A stretch of 64,000 nt of DNA from Streptomyces sp. NBC_01224 (GTDB lineage Bacteria > Actinomycetota > Actinomycetes > Streptomycetales > Streptomycetaceae). Of this stretch, positions 9,757 to 20,364 are shown in pieces. The stretch lies in NCBI RefSeq assembly GCF_036002945.1, contig NZ_CP108529.1, forward strand, positions 2,790,001-2,854,000, in the 5' to 3' direction. The notes beneath the pieces were generated by a model. That model was given only the letters and a program-made list of their open reading frames with translations, did not search any database and was not told the DNA's origin. The number at the start of each line of letters is the position of its first letter. Position 1 is the first letter of the stretch. A program made the translations under genes and the position numbers.

Positions 9757-11916
9757 TCATGTCGTCGCGGGCCGCGACTCGACCGCCCGCCCGGGCGGCC
9801 GCTGCTCCAGCTCGGGCGTCGCACCGGCTGCGGCCGCCGCGGCAGCCGCAGCAGCCGCCAGCTCCGCCGGCCGCCGCCACCCGTGCTCACCCCGCGCCCG
9901 CAGCCAGGCCGTCGTCTCCTGCGGCGGCATCGCAGCGGCGACCAGCCACCCCTGCACCGCATCGCAGCGAAGATCCCGCAGCCGCTCCCAGGTTTCGTCG
10001 TCCTCGACCCCTTCCGCGACCACCAGCAGACCGAGCGAGTGGGCCAGGTCGATGGTGCAGCGGACGATCTCCGCGTCCTCGTTGTCGACGGCCAGACGGG
10101 CCACGAAGGACCGGTCGATCTTCAGCTCGCTGACCGGCAGCCGGCGCAGATGGACCAGCGAGGAGTACCCCGTACCGAAGTCGTCGAGGGACATCTTCAC
10201 GCCGTGCCCGGTGAGTCCGGCGAGGGTGTCGGCGGCGCGCTGCGGGTCCTCCAGCAGCACGTGTTCCGTTATTTCCAGCTGCAGCGCCCCGGCCGGGACG
10301 CCGTGCCGGGCGAGCCGTGCCGCGACTCCGCCCGCGAATCCAGGGGTGTGGACGTCGCGCGGGGAGACGTTGACCGCGACCGGGACGAAAAGCCCCTGCG
10401 CCCGCCACCGGGCGACCTGGGCCAGGGCAGTCTCCAGGACGTACTCCGTGAGGTGCGGCATCAGGCCGGACGACTCGGCGATGGCGATGAACTCGTCCGG
10501 AGGGACCCGGCCGCGCTCCGGATGCACCCAGCGCACCAGAGCTTCGAGGCCGGCCACCTGGCCGTCGAAGCGGACCTTCGGCTGGTAGTGGAGCTCCACC
10601 TCTCCGGCGTCCAGCGCACGCCGGAGATCGCCGAGCAGCCCGAGCCGGTCCGGGGTGTTGCTGTCCCGCTTCGACTCGTACACCTCTACGCCCGTACGGT
10701 CGCGCTTGGCCTGGTACATCGCCACGTCCGCACGCCTGAGCAGCCCTTCGGCGTCCAGCGCGTGGTCCGGGTAGACGGCGACTCCGGCACTCGCCTCCAG
10801 CACCAGGGTCAGACCGTCCAGGTCCAGCGGGGAGGACAGCTCGGCGACCAGGTGGCGGGCGACCCGCTGGGCGCTGGTGGTGGAGTCCGCGGTCGGCAGG
10901 AGCACGGCGAATTCGTCACCGCCGAGCCGCGCGGCCTCCGCTCCTCGCGGGAGCGCCAGTCTGAGACGTTCCGCTATCTGCAGCAGCAGCCGGTCCCCCG
11001 CCAGATGACCGAGGGTGTCGTTGACCGCACGGAAACGGTCGAGGTCGATCAGGACGAGAGCGGATCTGGCGCCCGTGGACTCGGCGTCCTCCAACGCCGC
11101 CCAGGTGCGTTCCAGCAGCCACTGCCGGTTGGGCAGCCCGGTCAGCGGGTCGCGCAGCTGCTCCTCGGCCCGGGCGCGGGCGATCCAGAGGGTGGAGTCC
11201 AGGGCGATCAGCGGGACCGCGAAGAGCGGCAGGAGTACGGGCATGGCCATCGAGACGACGCAGATCAGCGGTGCGATGCCGAGCAGGGCGACCGCGACGA
11301 GGCCTTGGCGCAGCAGGGCGGTGCGGGCGATGGTCGGCAGCCCGCCGCCCTGGGGTGCCCGCGCATACCACAGCAGGACCCGGGTCACCAGAAGGTAGGT
11401 GGAGGCGGCCAGGAGGACTTCCGGGACGGCGGCGATGCCCCAGTCGAGTGGATGCCAGGGTGATTCGACGGTCTGCACCTCACCGAACGCGGCGAGCACC
11501 AGGGCTGCCGCGCCTATCCCCAGGATGTCCACCGCGCCGTGCAACAGCCCTTGCCACCAGCGGTGCCTGCGGGCCACGCCGACGAGGACGACGACGACCA
11601 GGCTGACCAGACCGGCGGGCACCCAGCCGTAGAGGAGCAGCACGGCAAGGGTGAGGGCGGCTCCGGAACCGGTGCCGCCCCACCATCGGTCGTGTCCGAG
11701 CGCAACCAGATGCCCGACGATGATTCCGGTGAGGACGGCGAGGGACCAGCCGGCCCTGCCGTCGGGAAAGAGTGCGTGTCCTTCACTCACGGTCCGGTAG
11801 AAGCCGGTCGCGAGCTGAACAACGGCGATCGCCACGACGACGGCACCCACTTTGGGCGTGAGGCCGACGAAACCTTGCAGCCGCGACACCGGTGCGGCGC
11901 TCTCGGTCGGTTTCAT
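9757..11916 (-). CDS. rmdB: membrane-bound GGDEF-EAL cyclic di-GMP enzyme, RmdB type
   Basis: 719 residues. Residues 20-245 hold about six to eight membrane helices. A GGDEF domain follows (DPLTGLPNR about 256, intact LGGDEFAVLL about 330), then an EAL domain (EALVRWVHP about 450, EITEH, DDFGTGYSSL, KIDRSF, EGVE). All phosphodiesterase metal and catalytic residues that I can check are present. No RxxD inhibitory site is visible five residues before GGDEF. The C-terminus ends in a long alanine run and a disordered tail. The layout and the gene order next to ligA and gatCAB match S. coelicolor RmdB, a c-di-GMP phosphodiesterase that controls development; the symbol rests on this resemblance. 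Confidence 0.85.
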   Translation of the reverse strand: MKPTESAAPVSRLQGFVGLTPKVGAVVVAIAVVQLATGFYRTVSEGHALFPDGRAGWSLAVLTGIIVGHLVALGHDRWWGGTGSGAALTLAVLLLYGWVPAGLVSLVVVVLVGVARRHRWWQGLLHGAVDILGIGAAALVLAAFGEVQTVESPWHPLDWGIAAVPEVLLAASTYLLVTRVLLWYARAPQGGGLPTIARTALLRQGLVAVALLGIAPLICVVSMAMPVLLPLFAVPLIALDSTLWIARARAEEQLRDPLTGLPNRQWLLERTWAALEDAESTGARSALVLIDLDRFRAVNDTLGHLAGDRLLLQIAERLRLALPRGAEAARLGGDEFAVLLPTADSTTSAQRVARHLVAELSSPLDLDGLTLVLEASAGVAVYPDHALDAEGLLRRADVAMYQAKRDRTGVEVYESKRDSNTPDRLGLLGDLRRALDAGEVELHYQPKVRFDGQVAGLEALVRWVHPERGRVPPDEFIAIAESSGLMPHLTEYVLETALAQVARWRAQGLFVPVAVNVSPRDVHTPGFAGGVAARLARHGVPAGALQLEITEHVLLEDPQRAADTLAGLTGHGVKMSLDDFGTGYSSLVHLRRLPVSELKIDRSFVARLAVDNEDAEIVRCTIDLAHSLGLLVVAEGVEDDETWERLRDLRCDAVQGWLVAAAMPPQETTAWLRARGEHGWRRPAELAAAAAAAAAAAGATPELEQRPPGRAVESRPATT

Positions 11917-12275
11917 TCCGTCCCTCTCACAGCCGGCGGTACCGATGTCGCCCGATGGTTCAGCTCCATGCCACCACGACCCGATTTCCCACCCCGTGGC
12001 CGGGCACGGCAGGTGCGCATCTCAACAGTAGGCCGCAGAAGGCTTCTACGGGCAGCGCTCTACAGCTCTTGCCCGAATGCGAACCAACCGTCCGTCAGCA
12101 TCTGCTATGCGCCGATCGGGTGAACCCGGCCCCCCGACGACAACCCTTGCCCCTGTCCGTCCGTCTACACCCTTTCTGCCCACCCGTTCACCACTCACGC
12201 ACCGATCGACCTCATTTCGGGGTTGTCACGACGGGGTTCTGTCCCGTTGCGCCGGTTCTGTGACGGGGATCTGTG
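11917..12275. other. non-coding gap between rmdB and ligA
   Basis: About 360 bp upstream of rmdB and downstream of ligA. I see no convincing reading frame. A weak five-pair hairpin (ACGGG...CCCGT near 12231-12247) lies just past the ligA stop. The rmdB promoter should be at the low-numbered end, but I cannot place it. Confidence 0.5.
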
Positions 12276-14483
<2,208 letters not shown>

Positions 14484-14498
14484 TTACCCGTTGCCCCG

Positions 14499-15524
14499 TT
14501 ACTCAGGGTTGTCTGCGAGCGATCTCGCGGCCCGGGCGCAGTGGGCGAGCGCGGCGCGCGCATACGCGGGCGAGGCACCCGCGAGCCCGCACGACGGGGT
14601 GATCACCACGGACTCCGCCAGAGTCCCCGGATTCAGCCCCAGCCTGCGCCACAGCGTCCTGACACCCATGACGCTACCGCCCGGGTCTGACAAATCACCC
14701 GAGGCCGGGTCGGTGCCCGGGACCACCCCGAGGAAGAGTTGCGTGCCACCCTCGACCGCTTCCCCGATCGCCTCCTCCTCACGCTCGGTGAGCAACGAGA
14801 AATCGAACGAGATACCGTCGGCCCCGGCCCGGCGCAGCAGCGCGAACGGCACCTCGGGCGCACAGGTGTGAACGACCGTTGCCCCGTCCCCGGCCACCGC
14901 CAGGACATCGCGCAGGGTGCCCTCCACGACCTGGCGGTCGACGGCCCGGTAGGTGCGGTAGCCGCTCGCCGTCCTGATCCGCCCGCGCAGTACGCCGGTC
15001 AGCGACGGTTCGTCGAGCTGGAGGATCACTTCGGCGCCCGGCACCCTGCGCCGTACCTCCGCCAGGTGGGCGCGCAGTCCCTCCGCCAGTGAGCCCGCCA
15101 GGTCGCGGCAGGCCCCCGGGTCGCCGAGCGCGGCCTCGCCGCCCCGCCGTTCCAGTGCGGCGGCCAGCGTCCAGGGACCGACCGCCTGGACCTTGAGCGG
15201 CCCCTCGTACCCCTGGGTGAACTCCTCCAGCGCGTCGAGGTCCTCGCCGAGCCAGGACCTGGCCCGGCGGGTGTCCCGTCCGGGCCGGTCACTGATCCGC
15301 CAGCCGCTGGGCTCGACATGGCCGTACAGGTCGACGAGCAGCCCGATGGTCCGCCCGATCATGTCCGCACCGGGCCCGCGGGCCGGCAGTTCGGCCAGAT
15401 ACGGCAGGCCTTCGCCGTCCCCGAAGGACCCGGTGACGGTCTTCGCCGCCTCCCGTGCGTCTCCCCCGGGCATGGAACCGATTCCGGTGGCCGGGCAACC
15501 CCTGAACTTGCTCTTCTCGCTCAC
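14499..15524 (-). CDS. MetE C-domain-like (cobalamin-independent methionine synthase/UROD fold) protein
   Basis: 341 residues. ATGIGSMPGGDAREA near the start, QLDEPSLTGVLRG in the middle, VVHTCAPEVPFALLRRAGADG with a conserved His/Cys pair, and ITPSCGLAG near the end form the zinc site and barrel of the MetE C-terminal domain. The folate-binding N-terminal half of true MetE is absent. Proteins of this size next to ligA are known across actinobacteria (for example beside ligA in Mycobacterium) and are annotated as methionine synthase; the real methyl donor is uncertain. A thiol methyltransferase role is the best inference. Confidence 0.8.
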   Translation of the reverse strand: MSEKSKFRGCPATGIGSMPGGDAREAAKTVTGSFGDGEGLPYLAELPARGPGADMIGRTIGLLVDLYGHVEPSGWRISDRPGRDTRRARSWLGEDLDALEEFTQGYEGPLKVQAVGPWTLAAALERRGGEAALGDPGACRDLAGSLAEGLRAHLAEVRRRVPGAEVILQLDEPSLTGVLRGRIRTASGYRTYRAVDRQVVEGTLRDVLAVAGDGATVVHTCAPEVPFALLRRAGADGISFDFSLLTEREEEAIGEAVEGGTQLFLGVVPGTDPASGDLSDPGGSVMGVRTLWRRLGLNPGTLAESVVITPSCGLAGASPAYARAALAHCARAARSLADNPE

Positions 15525-15571
15525 ACGGGAAGCCTAAGGCCGTGCCCGGCCCGCCCGGTCGGCGGTGACGG

Positions 15572-16261
15572 TCAGCGCCCGGGGCGCACCGTGAGGTCAT
15601 TGACCTCGGCGTCGCGCGGCAGGTCGACGGCCATCAGGATCGTGGTGGCCACCGACTCCGGGTCGATCCAGCGGGACGGGTCGTACTCCTTGCCCTCCTG
15701 CTGGTGGACCTTGGCCTGCATGGGGCTGGCGGTGCGCCCCGGATAGACGGACGTCACCCGGACGCCGTTCGCGTGCTCCTCGTGGCGCAGCGAGTCGGCG
15801 AGCGCCTTCAGGCCGTGCTTGCTCGCGGCGTACGCGCTCCACTCGGCGTGCGCCGCGAGGCCGGCGCCCGAGTTCACGAAGAGCACATGGCCCTGGGCGA
15901 CGCGCAGTTGCGGCAGGAAGAGCCGGGTCAGCTCGGCGGGTGCGACCAGGTTGGCGTTGAGCTGGAAGTGCCATGCCTTGGGCGTGAGTTCACCGACCTT
16001 GCCGAGCTCGACGACGCCCGCGATGTGCAGCAGTGAGTCGACCCGCTCCGGCATCGCCTGCTGGGCGAACGCCCAGGAGAGCCGGTCCGGGTTGGAGAGG
16101 TCACCGACGAGCGTACGGGCGCCGGGGTGGAGCTCGGCCAGCTCCTTCGCGCGGCCCGCGTCACGGGCCAGCAGCACGGTCTCGTCACCGCGCTCCAGAA
16201 GACGACGGGTGACAGCTGCGCCGATGCCGGAGCCTGCGCCGGTGATGACATGAGTGGACAT
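15572..16261 (-). CDS. short-chain dehydrogenase/reductase
   Basis: 229 residues, a classical SDR. It has the Rossmann glycine motif TGAGSGIGAA (residues 7-16), LARDAGR at the end of beta-2, the catalytic serine in VNSGAGLAAH and YAASK as the catalytic Tyr-x-x-x-Lys. It should reduce or oxidise a small carbonyl or alcohol using NADP(H) or NAD(H). The protein is shorter than average because the C-terminal substrate loop is reduced. No substrate can be inferred. Same strand as its neighbours with short gaps. Confidence 0.9.
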   Translation of the reverse strand: MSTHVITGAGSGIGAAVTRRLLERGDETVLLARDAGRAKELAELHPGARTLVGDLSNPDRLSWAFAQQAMPERVDSLLHIAGVVELGKVGELTPKAWHFQLNANLVAPAELTRLFLPQLRVAQGHVLFVNSGAGLAAHAEWSAYAASKHGLKALADSLRHEEHANGVRVTSVYPGRTASPMQAKVHQQEGKEYDPSRWIDPESVATTILMAVDLPRDAEVNDLTVRPGR

Positions 16262-16294
16262 GCCCTCATGATCGCACCCGCACCCGCCGACGCC

Positions 16295-16834
16295 TCACCG
16301 GAGGCCGGACCACTCCTCCAGGTAGGCCAGGGCGCCCACGCCGTCCTTCGCGAAGAACACCAGGTCGGCCAGCGGGAGGGGCAGGAAGCCCTCGTCCTCC
16401 ATGCGCTGGAACTGCTGGCGCAGCCCGTCGTAGAAGCCCGCCGTGTTGAGCAGGACCACCGGCTTGTCGTGCTTGCCGTGTTTCTTCAGCTCCAGGATCT
16501 CGGTCGCCTCGTCGAGCGTCCCGGTGCCCCCCACCATGATCACGACCGCGTCGGCCTTCTCCAGGAGCAGCGCCTTGCGCTCGGCGAGATCGCGCGCGAT
16601 CACCATCTCGTCCGCATTGGTACGCGCCTTCGCGGCCAGGAAGTCGACCGACACCCCGACCAGCCGGCCGCCCGATTCCTGCACCCCGTCGGCGACGACC
16701 TTCATCAGCCCGCTCTCCGACCCGCCCCAGACGAGTGTGTGTCCCCCCTTGCCGAGCAGTTCGGCGAATTCGCGGGCGGGCCGGGTGTAGCGGTCGTCGA
16801 GGTCGGCGGCGGAGAGGAAAACACAGATCTTCAT
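16295..16834 (-). CDS. LOG-family (TIGR00730) nucleotide phosphoribohydrolase-like protein
   Basis: 179 residues from the ATG at 16834. It carries the LOG/lysine-decarboxylase-like signature in the form VGGTGTLDEATEIL (about residues 100-113; the usual form is PGGxGTxxE) and an earlier LVWGGSESGLMKVVADG. Plant and bacterial relatives cleave cytokinin riboside 5'-monophosphates or related purine nucleotides to free base and ribose phosphate. The proline of PGG is replaced by valine, which some members tolerate. Readings further upstream lack family similarity. Cytoplasmic. Confidence 0.85.
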   Translation of the reverse strand: MKICVFLSAADLDDRYTRPAREFAELLGKGGHTLVWGGSESGLMKVVADGVQESGGRLVGVSVDFLAAKARTNADEMVIARDLAERKALLLEKADAVVIMVGGTGTLDEATEILELKKHGKHDKPVVLLNTAGFYDGLRQQFQRMEDEGFLPLPLADLVFFAKDGVGALAYLEEWSGLR

Positions 16835-16944
16835 GCAGCAACCGTAAAGGCCACCACGGACACTCCCGGGCGGCCGGGTGGAGAACCGGCCGGCGCCGGG
16901 GAAGAAAGGGGAAGAAATCGGCCCGCGAGACGGCTGTACCAGAC

Positions 16945-17280
16945 ATGACTTCCACACAAGGCCACGTCATCACCGTCGAACCGGGCACCGAGCATGTACG
17001 TGTGGTGCGCGACGGGCAGGTGCTCGCCGAGAGCCGGCGCCCGCTCGTGCTGCGCGAGACGGGCTGTCCGGTCCGCTACTACCTGCCGCCCGAGGACGTC
17101 CGTACGGAACTCCTGACGGCTTCGGACACCCATACCCACTGCCCGTTCAAGGGCGACGCCTCCTACTGGTCGCTGCCGGACGCGGCGGATCTCGTCTGGG
17201 CGTATCCGGAACCCAAGCCCGAAGTCGCCGCGATCAAGGACCACTTCTGCTTCTACGACACCGAGACGGTTTCCGACTGA
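16945..17280 (+). CDS. DUF427 domain protein
   Basis: 111 residues. HVRVVRDGQVLAESRRPLVL followed by YYLPPEDVR, the HCPFKGDASYWS segment and WAYPEPKPEVAAIKDHFCFY are the landmarks of DUF427, a small beta-tent fold found across actinobacteria and fungi. Function is unknown, although fusions to nucleotide- or sugar-handling domains exist. No clear Shine-Dalgarno is seen before the ATG. It is divergent from the LOG-family gene and probably shares its upstream region. Confidence 0.85.
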   Translation: MTSTQGHVITVEPGTEHVRVVRDGQVLAESRRPLVLRETGCPVRYYLPPEDVRTELLTASDTHTHCPFKGDASYWSLPDAADLVWAYPEPKPEVAAIKDHFCFYDTETVSD

Positions 17281-17338
17281 TCGCCAAGCACGGTTCCGTC
17301 CTGGGGAATTGAAGAATCTCAAAAAAATCCCAGCCGAA

Positions 17339-17362
17339 GCGATGACTTTTCTGCGCCATCGC
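17339..17362. promoter_or_regulatory. inverted repeat just upstream of the alpha/beta hydrolase gene
   Basis: GCGATG-N12-CATCGC lies 13 bases before the start codon at 17376, a usual place for a repressor site. No factor can be named. Confidence 0.3.
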
Positions 17363-17375
17363 AGTCAACCTTCAC

Positions 17376-18176
17376 ATGGACAAGACTCTCTCCCGCGACG
17401 GCACTTCGATCGCGTACCGGCGCCGGGGTGAAGGACCACCGGTGATCCTGGTGGGCGGAGCACTGAGCACGGCGGCGACCGAGGCTCCCCTCGCCCGCCT
17501 CCTCGCGCCGCACTTCGAGGTGGTCACGTACGACAGGCGCGGCCGCGGCTCCAGCGGCGACAGCGGGCCGTACGCGGTGGAGCGCGAGATCGGGGACCTG
17601 GCCGCGCTCGTCACCTCGGTGGGCGGCCGGGCCTCGGTCTTCGGCACGGGAGCCGGTGGCGTGCTGGCCCTGGAGGCCCAGGCCGCCGGCCTCCCCGTGG
17701 ACCTGCTGGCGGTGTACGAACCGCCCTACACACCGAGCGCCTCGGGCCTGCAGTACAAGGCGTGCTGCACCTCCCGCCTGCACCGGCTGCTGACCACCGG
17801 GGACCGCGCGGGAGCCGTCGAGCTGTTCCTCTCCGTGACGGGCGTACCGGCCGACATGATCGCCCGGATGCGCCGCGCCCCGCTGTGGAGCGACCTGGTG
17901 GCGATGGCCCACACCCTCGCGTACGACGACGCACTGCTCGGCAACGGCGCGATCCCGGCCGCCCGGTTCGCCTCCGTCACGGCCCGCACCCTGGTGATCT
18001 GTGGCGGCTCCAGCCCCACCCCCGCCCGCCAGTCCACCCGCGCCCTCGCGGAGACCCTCCCCCGCGCCCGCCACCGCACCCTGACAGGTCAGACACGCGA
18101 ACTGGCGCCGCAGGCGATGGCTCCGGTCCTGGCGGAGTTCTTCGGCAGGGACATGTACGCGCGCCAGGCTTCCTGA
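17376..18176 (+). CDS. alpha/beta-hydrolase-fold protein with altered nucleophile elbow
   Basis: 266 residues with an alpha/beta hydrolase layout: the strand and oxyanion region PPVILVGGALST (about residues 23-34), YDRRGRGSSGDSGPYAVEREI (about 49-70), and the nucleophile elbow at about residue 88-96. The elbow reads FGTGAGGVLALEA, so the usual G-x-S-x-G serine is glycine. Helical cap and C-terminal strand are present. In active relatives this elbow is GHSSGA. The protein may therefore be non-catalytic or use another residue. Transcribed alone. No substrate is suggested. Confidence 0.8.
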   Translation: MDKTLSRDGTSIAYRRRGEGPPVILVGGALSTAATEAPLARLLAPHFEVVTYDRRGRGSSGDSGPYAVEREIGDLAALVTSVGGRASVFGTGAGGVLALEAQAAGLPVDLLAVYEPPYTPSASGLQYKACCTSRLHRLLTTGDRAGAVELFLSVTGVPADMIARMRRAPLWSDLVAMAHTLAYDDALLGNGAIPAARFASVTARTLVICGGSSPTPARQSTRALAETLPRARHRTLTGQTRELAPQAMAPVLAEFFGRDMYARQAS

Positions 18177-18254
18177 GCCCCCAGTCCGCCCCGCTCGGCC
18201 ACGCCCGTACAGGGGTCGGACGTGGCCGCGCGGGGCTGCGCCGTCTCCGCAGGC

Positions 18255-18719
18255 TCAGACGCCGAGCGCGAGCTCGAACCAGACGGTCTTGCCGCCCGGC
18301 CCGTACGCCCCCTCCCCTATGGCACACCCGCCCCAGCGGTCGGCGACGAGTTCGAGAATGGCCATGCCCCGCCCGGCTTCGGCGTGGGGGTCGGCGGGCG
18401 GGGCGTACGGCTTGGGCAGGTCCGGGCTCATGTCCCAGACGCTGATCCGGAGCACAGGGTGCCGCCACTGGAGCCGAACGGCGGCCGGACCCTTGGTGTG
18501 CCGTACGGAGTTGGTGGTGAGCTCCGACGTCAACAGCTCGGCGCGGTAACTGAGTTCGTCGAGTTCGTAGGCACCGAGGATGGCCCGGAGGGTCGTACGG
18601 GCGATGCGGGGGCTGCGCGGGTCGCAGGGGAAGGCGAGTTCGTAACTCCAGGGTTCGGCGAAGGGAATGGGGACGGGGTGGTGGGCGTACGGGGCGTAGG
18701 GGGTGGGTTCGTTCCTCAC
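18255..18719 (-). CDS. RsbW-like ATP-binding (HATPase_c) protein
   Basis: 154 residues. The N box ELLTSELTTNSVRHTKG (about residues 60-76), WDMSPDLP (D of the G1 box) and the G2-like GRGMAILELVADRWG are those of anti-sigma-factor-type serine kinases/ATPases that are very numerous in Streptomyces. The start is placed at the second GTG (18719) because a GGAGG sits five bases before it and overlaps the first GTG at 18725. It is divergent from a WhiJ-like regulator and a DUF397 gene. This combination resembles the abaA locus, where such trios influence development and antibiotic production. Confidence 0.88.
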   Translation of the reverse strand: MRNEPTPYAPYAHHPVPIPFAEPWSYELAFPCDPRSPRIARTTLRAILGAYELDELSYRAELLTSELTTNSVRHTKGPAAVRLQWRHPVLRISVWDMSPDLPKPYAPPADPHAEAGRGMAILELVADRWGGCAIGEGAYGPGGKTVWFELALGV

Positions 18720-18970
18720 GGGCACCTCCTGGGGTGCGTGCGAGTGGTCTCAAGTGGACGTGCGCCACAAGTGATTGCGGTCGGGGTGGCGGTGGCAATG
18801 CCGATCCGGAGCCCGCCGTTCCCGGGTAGGCGGGGTGGATCGGTGCGCTTCCGCCATCGACTGCGCGAGTGGCACGCATCACAGGGCAAGAGAGAAGCTC
18901 ATAACCGTGCTACCAAGTCACTCCGAAGAGTTAACTTCCCGCACTCGGTAGAAGGTTGGGCTCTGAATAG

Positions 18971-18981
18971 GCACACTGTGC
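18971..18981. promoter_or_regulatory. palindrome before the WhiJ-like gene
   Basis: Perfect 11-base palindrome GCACACTGTGC, ending 20 bases before the regulator's ATG. Its position suits autoregulation by the helix-turn-helix protein encoded next to it. This is inferred from position only. Confidence 0.35.
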
Positions 18982-19001
18982 GCGAACCAAGGAGAGGGCG
19001 C

Positions 19002-19856
19002 ATGGCACCGCGACAGACCCCAACCATCCTGCAACATCGATTCGGCATCGAACTTCGGCGGCTGCGCGAAGGCGCAGGCATGACCGCCCCTACAGCGGCC
19101 GACCTACTGGGCACCGACCGCACGGTCATCTCCAACGTGGAAGCCGGCCGCTTCGGCATCAGCGAAGAGCGCCTGCGTCGACTCGCCAGCATCTACGAAT
19201 GCAACGATTCGTCCCTGATCGACGCACTGGCTGGACTGACTGGTGGGCGGAAGTCCGGCTGGTGGGAGGAGTACCGGGGCAAGATCCCGCCGGGCTTTCT
19301 GGATGTATCAGCACTTGAGCACTACGCCGTGCGCCTACGAACTGTCCAGATCGCACACCTTCCCGGCCTGTTTCATACCGAGGACCACGCACGCGCAATT
19401 TTCGAACTCTTCGTCCCACCCATGCCGCGCCTCGAAATCGAACTACGCGTGGCACACCGCTTGGCCCGCCAGGCCGTGGTCACCGGAGAGCACTCGATCC
19501 CGTACACCGGCGTGATCCACGAAGCCGCGATCAGGATGCAGATCGGAGGCTTCGGCGTCACGCGCGCTCAGCTGCTGCACCTGCTGGATGCGAGTGAACG
19601 CCCCAATGTCACGCTGCACGTCATCCCGTTCGCAGCCGGCGGCTTCCCGCTCCTCGGCGACTCATCCGTCCTGTACGCGGAGGCTCCCAATCAGCATCTG
19701 GACACAGTGCAGTTGGACTCACCCACGGGAGCAGTCTTCATCGACTCACCCACGCAACTGGCGAACTTTCGCACCAGGCTGGACATGGTCGAGAAGGTGG
19801 CGTTGACTCCCGTGAAGTCCAGGGATTTCATCCGCTCAGTAGTCAGAGAACTGTAA
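19002..19856 (+). CDS. WhiJ-like helix-turn-helix regulator (XRE + DUF5753)
   Basis: 284 residues. Residues 10-65 form a lambda-repressor-type DNA-binding domain (FGIELRRLREGAGMTAPTAADLLG...ISNVEAGRFGIS). Residues 100-284 are the DUF5753 domain (LPGLFHTEDHARAIFE, VTLHVIPFAAGGFPLLGDSSVLY, FIDSP). This pairing is the WhiJ family, of which Streptomyces has dozens of copies. WhiJ-type proteins are thought to act as repressors released by a partner DUF397 protein encoded alongside. Start ATG with GGAGAGG seven bases upstream. The DUF397 gene follows within about 12 bp. Confidence 0.92.
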   Translation: MAPRQTPTILQHRFGIELRRLREGAGMTAPTAADLLGTDRTVISNVEAGRFGISEERLRRLASIYECNDSSLIDALAGLTGGRKSGWWEEYRGKIPPGFLDVSALEHYAVRLRTVQIAHLPGLFHTEDHARAIFELFVPPMPRLEIELRVAHRLARQAVVTGEHSIPYTGVIHEAAIRMQIGGFGVTRAQLLHLLDASERPNVTLHVIPFAAGGFPLLGDSSVLYAEAPNQHLDTVQLDSPTGAVFIDSPTQLANFRTRLDMVEKVALTPVKSRDFIRSVVREL

Positions 19857-19868
19857 GAGGTGTCTCAC

Positions 19869-20063
19869 GTGTCCGGCCTGCATTGGTTGAAGTCATCGTT
19901 CTCCGACGCAGGAGGGAACAACTGCATCGAAGTTGCTGCACTAGAGGGCGAAGATGTCGCGATCCGCGAGAGCGAGAGCCCGGAACGCATCGTCACGACG
20001 GACCGGGCCACACTCCGTGCGCTTGTACTCGGACTGAAGTCCAGCAAGGTGGGCTTCGGCTGA
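19869..20063 (+). CDS. DUF397 protein, WhiJ partner
   Basis: 64 residues from the GTG at 19869, which has AGAGG about eight bases upstream. A GTG three codons earlier would bury that site. [20 protein letters not shown] and [13 protein letters not shown]...[12 protein letters not shown] are the DUF397 core. Members are small partners of the WhiJ-like regulators and are cotranscribed with them. Intact length. It is directly followed by transposase debris, so this is the edge of the conserved locus. Confidence 0.88.
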   Translation: MSGLHWLKSSFSDAGGNNCIEVAALEGEDVAIRESESPERIVTTDRATLRALVLGLKSSKVGFG

Positions 20064-20127
20064 ACGAGAGACAGCCACTGCCGTGGGACGCCCGCGCGGG
20101 GATGTTCCGCCAGCAAGCAAAGAAGTC

Positions 20128-20316
20128 TGCCTGTATCTGGGACTTCTCGTCCACGCACAGCACGATCGCCCGCTCCGGCGGGTCCAGGTACAGGCCGACG
20201 ACGTCGCGGACCTTCTCGATGAACTGCGGGTCCTTGGACAGTTTGAAGGTGTCCACCAGGTGCGGTTTGAGGCCGAAGGTCCGCCAGATCCGCGACACCC
20301 GCGCTGTTCTGCCAGC
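20128..20316 (-). pseudogene. IS630-family transposase fragment
   Basis: The minus strand reads [19 protein letters not shown], then [19 protein letters not shown] and [13 protein letters not shown]. This matches the middle of IS630 transposases up to the first catalytic Asp (CVDEKSQ). Similarity stops abruptly on both sides, so about 60 codons survive without a start, the remaining catalytic residues or the element ends. It is an inactive remnant. Confidence 0.8.
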
Positions 20317-20364
20317 GGTGAACACCGGCCCGACCGGGCTCGACGATCGCTACGGTCCAGTCTC

